Part shown: piece by piece, positions 30,639 to 39,896 of the stretch
Numbering within the stretch: the first letter of the stretch is position 1
Layout: each line of letters begins with the position of its first letter
NCBI GenBank assembly: GCA_034436375.1
Contig: DAOTVS010000304.1
Span: 1-39,896, forward strand
DNA from: DAOTVS01 sp034436375
GTDB lineage: Bacteria > Chloroflexota > Anaerolineae > SpSt-313
Length of the DNA stretch: 39,896 bases
Direction: 5' to 3'
Translations under genes and position numbers: made by a program
Notes under the pieces: model-generated
The model's input: the letters and a program-made list of their open reading frames with translations, nothing else
Databases searched by the model: none
What the model was told of the DNA's origin: nothing

Positions 30639-33600
30639 CTACCGGGTCACGCGCAGGGTCTTGATCTCAAAAGGCGCAAATTCGAGCTCGACGGCGCCCT
30701 CCCGGCACTCCAGGGTGCGCAGGGGGACCTCCATGAGGTCGGCCTCCTCTACCATCTTGACCGGCAAACCGAAGCGCACCGTGGCGCGCGCGCCGGCGTG
30801 GGCAGCCTCGTAGAGGCGGATGATGAGGGCGTCACCGTCCTCCGCCCGCTTGACCGCCTCGACGATGACGTTGGGCGCGCTCAGTTCCAGGAACGACGCG
30901 GCCGCGGGCCGGGCGCCGGCGTGTACGCCCGTCTCTACCCGGCGCAGGGGGATATTCAGCTCATAGCCGGCCTGCGCCACGCGCCCGGCGACGTGATCGC
31001 CCTGGTGTGGGTAGAGGGCGTAACGGAAGACGTGGTCGGCCTGATCGGTATAGCCGTGATGCGGCTCGCCGGGGGCGACGTCGGCATCCTGCACGTGGCG
31101 GGGGCCCGGGTAGGGGGCGCTGCGCAGCAGGTCCAGGTCGAGCACGTTCCCCTTGACCCGGTGGCCGTACTTGCTGTCGTTCAGGAGCGCCACGCCATAA
31201 TCGCCCTGCGAGAGGTCGGCGTACTTGTGGGCCGCGACCTCATCTTTGGCCAGGTCCCAGGTGGTGTTCTTGTGGGTGGGCCGGCGGATGGAGCCGAACT
31301 GGATCTCATAGGTCGCCTCGTCGGCATGGACGGCGACCGGGAAGCGGGTGCGCAGCATAGAGGCCGTCTCGCGCCAGTGCAGGCGGCTGTCGAAATCGAG
31401 GCGCCGGCTGCCCAGGGTGAGGGCAATCTCCTGCACCAGCTCCGAGTGGCCGTAGCGGTAAGTCTGCACCAGGATGGCGCGCGGCCCCTCGACCCGCGGC
31501 TGGCTGGAAACGAGCTGCATGTAGTGCGGCGTCTGCTCAGCATAGTCCAGGGAAAAGTCCCAGGCGTCGCCATAATCGCGGTAGACGGCCAGGCGGTTGG
31601 CGTGCTCACCGGGGGCGATGGCCTCGCGGGCGGCCTCTTTGTCATAGACGGAGACGATCGAGCCATCCGCAGCCAACTCGACGCGCAGGAGGTCGTTTTC
31701 CAAACGGGTGGGCGTGGCGACCAGACTGCGGAAGTCTCCCCGACTTGGGTCTTCCGTCACAGTATCCCCCATATCTACGGCGCAGTAGCCCAGGGCGGGC
31801 ACGGTCACCTGCCGCCATCGGTTTCCGGAGCACGCGACCCACTCGCTGCGCGGCCAGGAGAGCGAGTTAAAGAACACGGCGGGGGCCTGCAGGCCGCGGG
31901 TATCGACCTGCTGTGCGATCTGTGCCTCGCCGCGGGCCGTCAGCCCTTCGACCTCACTCAGCAGGGCGGCGTAGCGGGCCAGCGACTCGTCATAAACGCG
32001 CTTGATAGACGAGCCGGGCAGGATATCGTGGAACTGGTAGAGCAGTACCTCGCGCCAGATCTCGCCCAGGCGGGCAGCCGGGTAATCGCCGGCCCAGGCT
32101 GCGGTCCATTCCAGCTCGCGCAGGGCCTGCTCCATACGCCGGTTGTACCACTTGTTCCTGGCCTCAGTTGTGAGGGTGCCCGCGTGCCGCTCCAGGTAGA
32201 GTTCGCCCACCCAGGTGGGGAAACGGGCAGCATCCTTCTGCCAGTCGGCAAAGAACGCCACCGCCGGCTCCTGCGTTACCGGCGAGAGACCGGCCAGGTC
32301 GCGGATGCGCTCCAGGCGCTCGATGTGCTCCTCACCGGGGCCGCCGCCGCCGTCGCCGATGCCGAAGAGCATCAGCGCCCGATCTGAGACGCCCTTCTGG
32401 TAATAGTTCTGCTCGATCTTAACGACCGCACGGGGCAGGCCGGGGCTGTTGTAGGTCTCCTCGGGCAGCAGGTGGCTCAGGACGCGCGTGCCATCGATGC
32501 CCTGCCAGTGGAAAGAGTGATAGGGAAAGTGGTTCACCTGGTTCCACGACATCTTTTGCGTCATAAAGTAATCGACCCCAGCGCGTTTGAGGATCTGGGG
32601 CAGAGCGCCGGAATAACCGAACACGTCGGGCAGCCAGAGGTAGCGCATCTCCACACCGAACTCTTGCCGGAAAAAGCGCTTGCCGTAAAGGATCTGGCGC
32701 ACCAGCGCCTCGCCGCCCGAGATGTTTGTATCGGCCTCCACCCACATGGCGCCCTGGGGCTCCAGGCGGCCCTCCAGCACGCGGCGCTTGATCTGCTCGT
32801 AGAGGGCAGGGTACTCTTCCTTCATCCACTGGAAAAGCTGCGGCTGCGATGCGCCAAAGCGGTAATTGGGGTAGCGCTCCATATTGGCCAGGGCGGTGGC
32901 AAAGGTGCGCGCACCCTTGCGCTTGGTCTCGCGGATGGGCCACAACCAGCCCAGGTCCATGTGGGCGTGGCCGATGGCGCTGATGCGCAGTGAGGGATCG
33001 CCGCCGCGCTTGGCCAGCATGGGGCGCAGGACCGCCCGGGCTGCCTCAGCCTCAGCCGCGCCGCCAGCAACCAGAAGCAAGCGGGCGTCGTGCAGCGCCC
33101 GCAGAATCTGGGCGTAGCGGACCGAGCTCTCTGGCAGCACCTTGAGGAAATCCAGCAGGACCTCGAAATCGTAATAGAGGGCGCGCACCTCTTCGTGACA
33201 AATGGCGAGCTGAGCCTGTTTGATGCGGCCGTTCTCCTGCAGGTTGCCGAAGAGGTCGTTACAGCCCGCGTCGGCCCAGATCGTTACCGCCTCGCCGCCG
33301 CGCGCACTGGGGGTGAGGGGCAGCACGCGCTTGCCCGGCCGGCCCAGCGAATAATCATAGGAGGAGGCGGCATTGGTCAACCCGCGCACGGGCACGCCTG
33401 CCTCATCCACCACGCACAGCTCGCCGTTGACGTCGATCAACGCCACGACTGGCTGGCCTGCCGCGCTTGAGGGGATCTGCCCTGTGAAGCGGAACCAGGC
33501 GCAGTCGAAGAGCGACCCCCAGGAGTCGCCAACCTGCAGGTGCAGCGCCTCGCCCGTCTGCCGTTGGGCATAGGGGACGGGCTCTCGGGTGCGCCAGGCG

Positions 33601-33698
33601 CTGATGGCCAGGTCGCCAATGGGGGTGTAGATGGCGCGCTCAATTTCCTGCAGGACGTGGTCAAGCTCGCGACGGGTATAGGGGGTAAAGTCGGGCAT
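30639..33698 (-). CDS. Glycoside hydrolase family 38 alpha-mannosidase (mirror copy)
   Basis: Identical 1019-residue enzyme to 6199-9258, with zinc ligands in HAHMD and nucleophile Asp358. It is divergent from the AllA-like gene at 33906. Confidence 0.92.
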   Translation of the reverse strand: MPDFTPYTRRELDHVLQEIERAIYTPIGDLAISAWRTREPVPYAQRQTGEALHLQVGDSWGSLFDCAWFRFTGQIPSSAAGQPVVALIDVNGELCVVDEAGVPVRGLTNAASSYDYSLGRPGKRVLPLTPSARGGEAVTIWADAGCNDLFGNLQENGRIKQAQLAICHEEVRALYYDFEVLLDFLKVLPESSVRYAQILRALHDARLLLVAGGAAEAEAARAVLRPMLAKRGGDPSLRISAIGHAHMDLGWLWPIRETKRKGARTFATALANMERYPNYRFGASQPQLFQWMKEEYPALYEQIKRRVLEGRLEPQGAMWVEADTNISGGEALVRQILYGKRFFRQEFGVEMRYLWLPDVFGYSGALPQILKRAGVDYFMTQKMSWNQVNHFPYHSFHWQGIDGTRVLSHLLPEETYNSPGLPRAVVKIEQNYYQKGVSDRALMLFGIGDGGGGPGEEHIERLERIRDLAGLSPVTQEPAVAFFADWQKDAARFPTWVGELYLERHAGTLTTEARNKWYNRRMEQALRELEWTAAWAGDYPAARLGEIWREVLLYQFHDILPGSSIKRVYDESLARYAALLSEVEGLTARGEAQIAQQVDTRGLQAPAVFFNSLSWPRSEWVACSGNRWRQVTVPALGYCAVDMGDTVTEDPSRGDFRSLVATPTRLENDLLRVELAADGSIVSVYDKEAAREAIAPGEHANRLAVYRDYGDAWDFSLDYAEQTPHYMQLVSSQPRVEGPRAILVQTYRYGHSELVQEIALTLGSRRLDFDSRLHWRETASMLRTRFPVAVHADEATYEIQFGSIRRPTHKNTTWDLAKDEVAAHKYADLSQGDYGVALLNDSKYGHRVKGNVLDLDLLRSAPYPGPRHVQDADVAPGEPHHGYTDQADHVFRYALYPHQGDHVAGRVAQAGYELNIPLRRVETGVHAGARPAAASFLELSAPNVIVEAVKRAEDGDALIIRLYEAAHAGARATVRFGLPVKMVEEADLMEVPLRTLECREGAVELEFAPFEIKTLRVTR

Positions 33699-33763
33699 AC
33701 TGTTGACCTCCGAATAGAGAGGCCCGCCTGGGCGGGGCAACAAGGCAAATGTCAATAGATGCA

Positions 33764-33792
33764 ACCTTACTGCTGGAGGCAAAGTTTGTCAA
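33764..33792 (-). promoter_or_regulatory. Candidate alpha-mannosidase promoter (mirror copy)
   Basis: TTGACA-17-TAAGGT on the minus strand. This is the mirror of 6105-6133. Confidence 0.4.
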
Positions 33793-33905
33793 TTGAGGAT
33801 GCAGGGGTGAGGGGTGAGGGGAAACTCGCCAAGGTTGCGTAGATAGCCTATACTATTCCACACCCCTAAAGAAGGTTGCCGGATGGCACGGCAAAGGAGA
33901 TAGAG

Positions 33906-34403
33906 ATGAGCACAGTCAAGGTACGCACACTGGATGTTGCCGGTTTCCTCCCCTTTGGCTTTTATGCCAATCTCATCAACCCGCAGACCGAACGGATCGG
34001 CGCCCCGCCTATCGAGTTCTTCCGCGATATGATCCAGCAGGACTTGGGGGGCGCAGCGATCGCCTCGTTCTCCGTCTGCCGGGTGGAGCCACGGCCGTTG
34101 GTGATCGATACGACCGAGTATCACACCGCTACCTGCGAGGGCATTCTGCCGCTGGATAACGACGTCCTCATCCACGTGGGGCCGGCCACGCCTGATGATA
34201 CGCCTCCGCTGGCCAGCTTCCAGGTCTTCCGCGTGCCCAAGGGTACGATGGTGGTGCTGCGGCCGGGCGTGTGGCACCACGCGCCGATCAGCCCCAATGC
34301 CGACCCGGCCAATGTGCTGATCGTGCTGCCTGAGCGCACCTATGCGAACGACTGCATTGTGGTGGCGCTGAAAGAGGGCGAGCGGATCCAGATCGTGGAG
34401 TAG
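33906..34403 (+). CDS. Ureidoglycolate lyase (AllA)-like protein (mirror copy)
   Basis: Identical 165-residue protein to 5494-5991. AAGGAG at 33894-33899 sets the start. The family assignment rests on the RPGVWHHAPISP block. Confidence 0.6.
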   Translation: MSTVKVRTLDVAGFLPFGFYANLINPQTERIGAPPIEFFRDMIQQDLGGAAIASFSVCRVEPRPLVIDTTEYHTATCEGILPLDNDVLIHVGPATPDDTPPLASFQVFRVPKGTMVVLRPGVWHHAPISPNADPANVLIVLPERTYANDCIVVALKEGERIQIVE

Positions 34404-34408
34404 GGTTC

Positions 34409-34575
34409 CGTAATAAGTAATGAAGTAATGCGTAAGGTTGCCATGACGCGTAATAAGTAATCCGTAATGCGTAAGGTTGCCATTTTGGCATGCCCGATGC
34501 TTCGCGTCAGTCTCGCCGGAGCAGACGCCGCGTAAAGCAACATATGTTCAAGTGCAACCTTACGCATTACTTATT
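34409..34575. repeat. 'gcaaccttacgcattac' repeat cluster (mirror copy)
   Basis: Mirror of 5322-5488. Two direct copies and one inverted copy lie between convergent genes. Confidence 0.7.
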
Positions 34576-35089
34576 GTGCGTCCCGCATCAACTCTGCAGC
34601 GATGCCCTCCGCCCAGGCCGTGATGGCATCCCAGTTGCGATAGTCGCCGACCGGCGCCTTGAGCGCCTTGACGATCAGTTTCTCGGGCAGGCTCATCGTC
34701 TGCAGGTCGATCATGCCATGGAAAAAGGCAATGTCGCGCGGCTTGATGCGGTCGGCGACGGGCTGCAGCGCCTGCGGGAAGCGCCAGCCCTTCATCAGTT
34801 CGACCGGATCGCCCTCGCCCGTTGGACCATCGGAAAAGAGCCACACCGGCCGCTGGGCCAGCTCGGCCTCTTTCGCCTGCAGCAAGGCTGCCGCTTCCTT
34901 GACCCAGGAGCCAGCATAGACCCCGCTGCCCAGCACGATCGCCCGATAGGGGGAAAGGTCAATGGCCCGGTCGGCAGGCATCACATCGGCCTGCAGGCCC
35001 GCCGCGCGCAGCACCTCGCCGATGCGCTCGGCGATCCCTCGGGTGGCGCCGTGTTTGCTGCCATAGGCGACCAATACTCTGTTGTTCAT
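34571..35089 (-). CDS. Flavodoxin-domain protein (mirror copy)
   Basis: Identical 172-residue FMN-binding-fold protein to 4808-5326, with phosphate loop GSKHGATRG. Confidence 0.82.
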   Translation of the reverse strand: MNNRVLVAYGSKHGATRGIAERIGEVLRAAGLQADVMPADRAIDLSPYRAIVLGSGVYAGSWVKEAAALLQAKEAELAQRPVWLFSDGPTGEGDPVELMKGWRFPQALQPVADRIKPRDIAFFHGMIDLQTMSLPEKLIVKALKAPVGDYRNWDAITAWAEGIAAELMRDAQ

Positions 35090-35303
35090 GGCTGTGCTCC
35101 TTCTATGCGCGAATGAGTCGGGACCTCTTGCCTGAATCAGCAATTCCTTGACCGCGGCGGCATGCCGCAATGGCATTACGTATGGCGCCGCCGGAGGGTT
35201 GCAGCCCTCATCCCTTTGCCCGGTCAGGGGCTTGCGCAACCGCCCGGCATGACGCCTTGGGTGCACACCCCCTGGATCTGCTCCTGGGGCCGGCAAGCTG
35301 CCT

Positions 35304-35793
35304 CGCTCGGGCACACAGCCGAGTTTACCAACAGTAGCCTGAAGCCATCGGGCTAAGAATAAAGCTCTGCGGGCTTGTGTAGTCTCGAGATTCGCCAAGA
35401 CACCGCGGCCATCACGCCGATCCTTTACGCGAGCACGTAACCGGATGGCGCTCTTTGCCCACAACCCCTTTTCGGTATAATATGCTGAACGTGTGAGCGG
35501 ATCAGCTCTGGCGATACGGTTGGTAGACTCTCTTGCGTGCTCGTGCAGGGGACCCGAGGCTAAAGCGATACTGTTGGTAAACCCGGTTGCGCGCTCGATC
35601 GGGATGACCCGGGACTGAAGCCGCCGGGCTGAGAAAAGCAAAGCCCTGCGGGCTCGTGTGGGACAGTTCTGTCTTGCACGGCGAGATTGGGGCCTGTACG
35701 AGCCTCGGAGGGGCTTTGCCACTCTGAGCCCGAGGCTTTCGGAGCCTCGGGCGGCTTGGGTCGAGCACGTAACGAGTTTACCGACAGCATCGC
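35304..35793. repeat. Mosaic of two diverged repeat units (mirror copy)
   Basis: Mirror of 4104-4593. Unit B is at 35304-35337, 35510-35546, 35565-35600 and 35761-35793. Unit A is at 35339-35377, 35615-35656 and about 35693-35741. Confidence 0.75.
35454..35481 (+). promoter_or_regulatory. Candidate nucleoside hydrolase promoter (mirror copy)
   Basis: TTTGCC-16-TATAAT. This is the mirror of 4416-4443 and is tentative because of the weak -35. Confidence 0.35.
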
Positions 35794-35891
35794 CCCAGCG
35801 ATCAGACACAGGGGGACGGGGCTGCCCTCCTCCCTGTCCTTCTCCATACCTTGTCTCCGCCGGCTCTCCGCCCAGATTGGAGGCAACGCCC

Positions 35892-36836
35892 ATGCTCAAG
35901 CTGCATATCGATACCGACCTCGGCGGCGATATCGACGATCTGTGCGCGCTGGCCATGGTGCTCAATTGGCCGGGCGCCGAGCTGCTGGCCGTCACCACCA
36001 ATTCGGACGATGGCGGCCGGCGGGCGGGCTATGTGCGCTATGCCCTGAAGCTCGCCGGCCGGGCGGATATACCCGTCGCTGCCGGCGCGGATGCCGCGGA
36101 GGGCTACTATCGCGTGTGGCCGGGGCTGCCGGAAGAAAGCGCCTACTGGCCCGAGCCGGTGCCGCCCGCCCCGGGCCCCCTCGAGCGCGCCCTCTCTCTG
36201 CTGGAGCGCAGCATCGAGCAGGGGGCGATCATCGCTGCTATCGGCGCCTATACGAACCTGGCGCTCTTGGAGCGGCGCTCGCCTGGCATCCTGCAGCGGG
36301 CGAATCTCTACCTCATGGGCGGCTATGTCTTCCCGCCCCGGCCGGGGTTCCCGCAGTGGGGCCACGACAGCGATTGGAACGTCCAGGTCGATGCGCCGTC
36401 GGCGCTTTCAGTCTTTCAGCACTCTATCCCCACCCTCGTGCCCCTATCTGTCACCGCCGAAACCTGGCTGCGCCGGGCCTATCTGCCGGCGTTGGAGCGG
36501 TCGGGGCCGTTGGCGCAGCTCATTGCGCAACAGGCAGAGGCCTTTGCCCGAGACGAGCAGATCGAAACGCGGTATGGGCAGACGTGCCCGGCCCTGCCGG
36601 CGGATATCATCAATTTCCAGCACGATCCGCTCGCCTGCGCCATCGCGTTGGGCTGGAATGAAGGGGTGGAGGTCCGTGAGCTGCTGCTGCGTTCGGAGGT
36701 GGAGGGGGGCTGGCTGCGGCAGAGGGTCGATGATGGAGGGAGCCCGACGCGCGTGGTGACGCGCGTGGATGGGGCCAGGTTCAGCGAGTTCTGGCTCTCT
36801 ACAGTCACAGGAGGAAAACATGCCACTGACCTTTGA
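35892..36836 (+). CDS. Nucleoside hydrolase family protein (mirror copy)
   Basis: Identical 314-residue protein to 3061-4005, with metal cluster DTDLGGDIDD and late ligand HDPLA. GGAGG at 35879-35883 sets the start. Its last 17 bases overlap the esterase gene. Confidence 0.87.
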   Translation: MLKLHIDTDLGGDIDDLCALAMVLNWPGAELLAVTTNSDDGGRRAGYVRYALKLAGRADIPVAAGADAAEGYYRVWPGLPEESAYWPEPVPPAPGPLERALSLLERSIEQGAIIAAIGAYTNLALLERRSPGILQRANLYLMGGYVFPPRPGFPQWGHDSDWNVQVDAPSALSVFQHSIPTLVPLSVTAETWLRRAYLPALERSGPLAQLIAQQAEAFARDEQIETRYGQTCPALPADIINFQHDPLACAIALGWNEGVEVRELLLRSEVEGGWLRQRVDDGGSPTRVVTRVDGARFSEFWLSTVTGGKHATDL

Positions 36837-37794
36837 TTTCCCATTTGAGCAGCTCAAGACCTACCAGGGCATCAACCCGCGCCCCGCCGATTTCGATGCC
36901 TTTTGGGACCGGGGCCTGGCGGAGATGCGCGCGGCCGACCCGCAGGTGGAGCTGACGCCCGCCGAGTTCCAGGCGCCGGGCGCCGAGTGCTTCCACCTTT
37001 ACTTCACGGGCGTGGGTGGCGCGCGGGTGCACGCCAAGCTCCTGCGCCCCAAGGCGGCTGCGGCGCCGCACCCGGCCGTCCTGATGTTCCACGGCTATTC
37101 GGGCCACTCGGGCGACTGGGCAGACAAGCTGGGTTACGTGGCCCAGGGCTATACCGTCGCCGCCCTTGATTGCCGCGGCCAGGGTGGGCTTTCACGGGAT
37201 GCGGGCAACGTGACGGGCAACACCCTCCATGGGCATATCATCCGTGGCCTCGATGACGCCCTCAACGGCGCGCCGGAGCATCTGCTCTTCCGCCAGATCT
37301 TCCTCGACACAGCCCAGCTCGCCAAGATCGTCATGGAGATGCCCGATGTGGACGCCGATCGCGTCGGCGCGACCGGCGGCAGCCAGGGCGGCGCCCTGAC
37401 CGTGGCCTGCATGGCCCTGGAGCCGCGCATCAAGCGGGCCGCCCCGCTCTATCCTTTCCTCAGCGATTACAAGCGCGTCTGGGAGATGGACCAGGCCAAG
37501 GATGCCTATGCCGAGCTGAAGGAATACTTCCGCCTCTTCGACCCCCGCCACGAGCGCGAGGAGGCCATCTTCGAGAAGCTGGGCTATGTCGATATCCAGT
37601 TCCTGGCGCCGCGCATCCGGGCGGAGGTGCTCTGGGGCATCGGCCTGATGGATACCATCTGCCCGCCCTCCAGCCAGTTTGCCGCCTATAACAAAATCAC
37701 CGCGCCCAAGCAGATGGCGATCTATCCCGATTTCGGGCACGAGGGCCTGCCCGGCATGGCGGACAAGATCTTCCAGTTCATGCTGGGGCTGTAG
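36820..37794 (+). CDS. CE7-type acetyl esterase (mirror copy)
   Basis: Identical 324-residue esterase to 2103-3077 with triad Ser188, Asp278 and His307. AGGAGG at 36809-36814 lies inside the upstream gene. Confidence 0.89.
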   Translation: MPLTFDFPFEQLKTYQGINPRPADFDAFWDRGLAEMRAADPQVELTPAEFQAPGAECFHLYFTGVGGARVHAKLLRPKAAAAPHPAVLMFHGYSGHSGDWADKLGYVAQGYTVAALDCRGQGGLSRDAGNVTGNTLHGHIIRGLDDALNGAPEHLLFRQIFLDTAQLAKIVMEMPDVDADRVGATGGSQGGALTVACMALEPRIKRAAPLYPFLSDYKRVWEMDQAKDAYAELKEYFRLFDPRHEREEAIFEKLGYVDIQFLAPRIRAEVLWGIGLMDTICPPSSQFAAYNKITAPKQMAIYPDFGHEGLPGMADKIFQFMLGL

Positions 37795-37863
37795 GCGCCT
37801 GACCGTTCTGGGGGAATAGGAAGACGGTCGCATAGCAGTGACTTCTATAGCACGCCGGGTGGA

Positions 37864-37986
37864 CTATTCTGCCAGCGGCATAGGGTCGAGGTACTCGATC
37901 TTGAGGGCGCAGGCCCGCTCGATATCGCTGTCGCGCAGGCGCCGGATCTCGATGTCATTGCCCTTGTTACTCACGATGCTTTCCAT
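37864..37986 (-). pseudogene. Truncated GNAT N-terminus (mirror copy)
   Basis: Mirror of 1911-2033. It is a 40-codon remnant with only the first strand and helix of an acetyltransferase. Confidence 0.5.
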
Positions 37987-38097
37987 TCCGTGGCACCTGT
38001 GCGTCTGCTGAGTGGGTACTGCATTGGGCCATGGTGACCCAGGTTATGGCCGGGCCAGACGCTCTGCCGCCACCCGGCCTGAAGCCAGAGGTGGGAT

Positions 38098-38164
38098 GTT
38101 GGCGCGGGGGGATTGTAAGCCGGATGCACCGCGGCGCACCCGGCGGCAATCCCCCTGCGCCAAC
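38098..38164. repeat. Long imperfect intergenic hairpin (mirror copy)
   Basis: Mirror of 1733-1799. Confidence 0.65.
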
Positions 38165-38216
38165 GTCCTCGCTGAAGTATGAAATGCGTGAGGCTCGGAG
38201 TACAGCAGAATGATAG

Positions 38217-38234
38217 AGCCGGGACGCCCCGGCT
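38217..38234 (-). terminator. Short GC hairpin after the phosphatase (mirror copy)
   Basis: Mirror of 1663-1680: seven-base arms and a four-base loop. Confidence 0.45.
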
Positions 38235-38860
38235 TACTCTTCTGCCACAAAGGAGAGGTGCCGCACAGTGCTGCCCAGGCACGCCCAGTGACCGTTCAGC
38301 TTCTCAAACTCGGTGATGGAGCACAGTTTCGCGTCGAGCCCGTCGACATTGCCGACCAGCGCGCGCGCTGCCTCTGTGACGGTGGCCCCATGCCCAACCA
38401 GGATCACTTCCCCGGCCTGCTCCCGGTCCAGTTGCTGGATGAACGGCCGGATGCGGGCGAACATGTCGACCTCCTCGGCCGGCTCCGGGTAGGTGACCAC
38501 GGTGTGCGAGCGGTATTCAGGATCGAACCCGCTGTACGCGCGCCGAATCTCCTCGGGCGTGATGATCTCGGGGAACCCATCGAACCAGGCGGGGCTCAGC
38601 CACTCGCCGAGAGCGGGCTCGACCCGGAAGCGGAGGCCGGTCTCCAGGTAGATCATTTGCGCCGTCTGGATGGCCCGCAGAAAGGGCGAGCAGTAGAGGG
38701 CGGCGATGGGCCTGCCCCGGAGGTAGGCGCCGGTTTCCCGTGCCTGCTGCACGCCCCGGGCGCACAGGGGCGGGTCATCGGGCCGTTTGGCCGTCAGGCG
38801 CCACAATGGGTCTTCATTATCCGCTCGCATGCCGTGCCGGACCAGGAATACGCGACGCAT
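38234..38860 (-). CDS. Histidine phosphatase family protein (mirror copy)
   Basis: Identical 208-residue phosphatase to 1037-1663, with RHG at residues 8-10 and second His157. Confidence 0.87.
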   Translation of the reverse strand: MRRVFLVRHGMRADNEDPLWRLTAKRPDDPPLCARGVQQARETGAYLRGRPIAALYCSPFLRAIQTAQMIYLETGLRFRVEPALGEWLSPAWFDGFPEIITPEEIRRAYSGFDPEYRSHTVVTYPEPAEEVDMFARIRPFIQQLDREQAGEVILVGHGATVTEAARALVGNVDGLDAKLCSITEFEKLNGHWACLGSTVRHLSFVAEE

Positions 38861-39159
38861 GATTCTCCCTCTGCCTGCAATGTTGCTAGTACGAAAATGA
38901 GCTTTACCGCAAAGACGCAAAGAGCGCGAAGAAGGACGCCAAGATGATTGAGAATCCTTTGCATCCTTCGCGCCTTGGCGGTGAGCTATATTCTCACCGT
39001 GTGTTGCGCCCAATTGGGCATGGCCGACTGATTTGCCATTGATGGAGTCTAGCCATTTTGCCCAGACACGCAACATGGGGCCTGGGGATTGCGTAGACTC
39101 TGATAGGGGTGCTCAAGCCGGGTGGCCGTGGAGCCTTTGACCCCGCAAGGAGTTTAAGC
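38861..39159. other. Divergent intergenic region with imperfect inverted repeat (mirror copy)
   Basis: Mirror of 738-1036. The inverted repeat is at 38901-38986, and no clear promoter is visible. Confidence 0.6.
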
Positions 39160-39896
39160 ATGAGCTCAGCCGCTGCGCTCAAGCCGGATTACGGCAACTG
39201 GGTGGGGAAGAATAACATCTATGTGCCCGGGGTGGCGGGCCTTGTGTTCCTGGGGTTGGCGCTGCTGCTGCCGATATTGGCTGTATTGGCCGCGCTCTGC
39301 CTGCTGGTGGCAGGCTATTTCGCCTATGCCCGCTACCGGTTTTCGCCGCGCGGGGGTGGGGTCGAGGACCGCATCCGGGCGCTGGTGCCGGCGCGCCTGG
39401 AGTGGGACGGCCGGGGGCAGGCGCTGGACATCGGCTGCGGTAACGGCCCACTGGTGATCGCCCTGGCGCAAAAGTACCCTGGCGCGCGTGTGACGGGCAT
39501 TGACTACTGGGGAGCACAGTGGGAATACGCGCAGAGCGCCTGCGAAAGAAACGCGCAGGTTGCCGGGGTGACTCAGCGAGTGACTTTTCAAAAGGCCAGC
39601 GCCGCATCGCTGCCCTTTGCCGACGGGACTTTTGACGCCGTCGTGAGCAACCTGGTCTTTCACGAGGTGAACGACGCCAGAGACAAGCGCGCACTCATCC
39701 GCGAGGCGCTGCGGGTGCTCAGGAAGGGGGGCAAGTTCGCCTTCCAGGATCTCTTCCTGATCGAGCGCGTCTATGGCAGCCCCGACGAGCTGCTGGCAGA
39801 GATCCGGAGCTGGGGGATTAGCCGGGTCGAGCTGACCCGCACGCGCGATGAAGCCTTTATCCCCGCCGCGCTCAAGCTGCCGTTCATGGTGGGGAC
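39160..39896 (+). CDS. Membrane-anchored SAM methyltransferase, 3' truncated (mirror copy)
   Basis: Identical to 1-737 and cut at the same codon by the right edge. AAGGAG at 39147-39152 sets the start, two N-terminal membrane helices follow, and LDIGCGNG is at residues 89-96. Confidence 0.85.
   Translation, partial: MSSAAALKPDYGNWVGKNNIYVPGVAGLVFLGLALLLPILAVLAALCLLVAGYFAYARYRFSPRGGGVEDRIRALVPARLEWDGRGQALDIGCGNGPLVIALAQKYPGARVTGIDYWGAQWEYAQSACERNAQVAGVTQRVTFQKASAASLPFADGTFDAVVSNLVFHEVNDARDKRALIREALRVLRKGGKFAFQDLFLIERVYGSPDELLAEIRSWGISRVELTRTRDEAFIPAALKLPFMVG

Larger units (their letters stand above)
35090..35891. other. 800-bp gene-free region with repeat mosaic (mirror copy)
   Basis: Mirror of 4006-4807. 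It contains the mosaic at 35304-35793, smaller inverted repeats at 35107-35297, and no credible gene. Confidence 0.7.
1..39896. repeat. Exact 39.9-kb inverted repeat (two 19948-base arms, no spacer)
   Basis: The first bases (gtccccaccatgaacggcag) are the reverse complement of the last ones, and every coding frame in the left arm recurs in the right arm at mirrored coordinates with the same protein sequence. The axis lies between 19948 and 19949, within ctg|cag. The arms have no spacer and I found no difference between them. Both ends stop inside the same methyltransferase gene. Perfect palindromes this long are unstable in bacteria, and such a structure centred exactly in a sequence is typical of an assembly fold-back. 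I therefore regard it as probably artificial. A real inverted duplication or a hairpin-ended replicon remains possible. Confidence 0.98.

Noticed and set aside
1..39896. Composite transposon or IS-flanked inverted duplication
   Set aside because: No transposase, terminal inverted repeats or target-site duplications were seen, and the symmetry covers the whole window, not just flanks.

Overview
The whole window is one exact head-to-head inverted repeat. Bases 1-19948 are reverse-complemented without a visible mismatch as 19949-39896, with no spacer, and every gene at x..y reappears on the other strand at (39897-y)..(39897-x). The symmetry axis falls exactly at the window midpoint, and both ends stop at the same codon of the same methyltransferase gene. 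A natural duplication would not be expected to do this. The likeliest reading is an assembly fold-back at a short natural palindrome, so the unique content is about 19.9 kb and the gene set should be counted once. I list both copies because both are in the sequence. The second-half entries are deliberately brief.

Organism: high-GC bacterium with strong AAGGAG-type ribosome sites, sigma70-like promoters, sugar-processing enzymes (GH38, GH2, a CE7-type esterase, a nucleoside hydrolase) and long intergenic hairpins. This suggests an environmental Chloroflexota (Anaerolineae-like) genome, probably a metagenome contig. The lineage is inference: there is no rRNA or other phylogenetic marker here, and no tRNA, CRISPR array, transposase or phage gene was seen.

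Layout of the unique half, left to right: a membrane-anchored SAM methyltransferase (-, cut by the window edge); a histidine phosphatase (+); a truncated GNAT remnant (+); a coupled nucleoside hydrolase / acetyl-xylan-esterase-like pair (-); a 500-bp mosaic of inverted and direct repeats; a flavodoxin-domain protein (+); an AllA-like ureidoglycolate lyase family protein (-); a GH38 alpha-mannosidase (+); a 34-bp-arm hairpin; a methyltransferase remnant with an internal stop; a membrane histidine kinase overlapping a GH2 glycosidase (+); a MarR regulator with a consensus promoter placed so that its mRNA would be leaderless; a permease, HlyD adaptor and two ATPases forming an ABC-2 exporter (+); and, convergent across a perfect hairpin, a TauE/SafE-family permease (-) whose promoter region runs into the palindrome axis.

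How the genes fit together: the MarR-ABC block looks like a self-contained, ligand-derepressed efflux system of the YbhGFSR/YhiI type. The esterase, nucleoside hydrolase, mannosidase and beta-galactosidase-like enzyme point to scavenging of carbohydrates and nucleosides. The kinase-GH2 overlap suggests co-expression of a sensor with a sugar hydrolase, with no response regulator nearby. No clearly new biological system is visible. The strongest anomaly is the palindrome itself.
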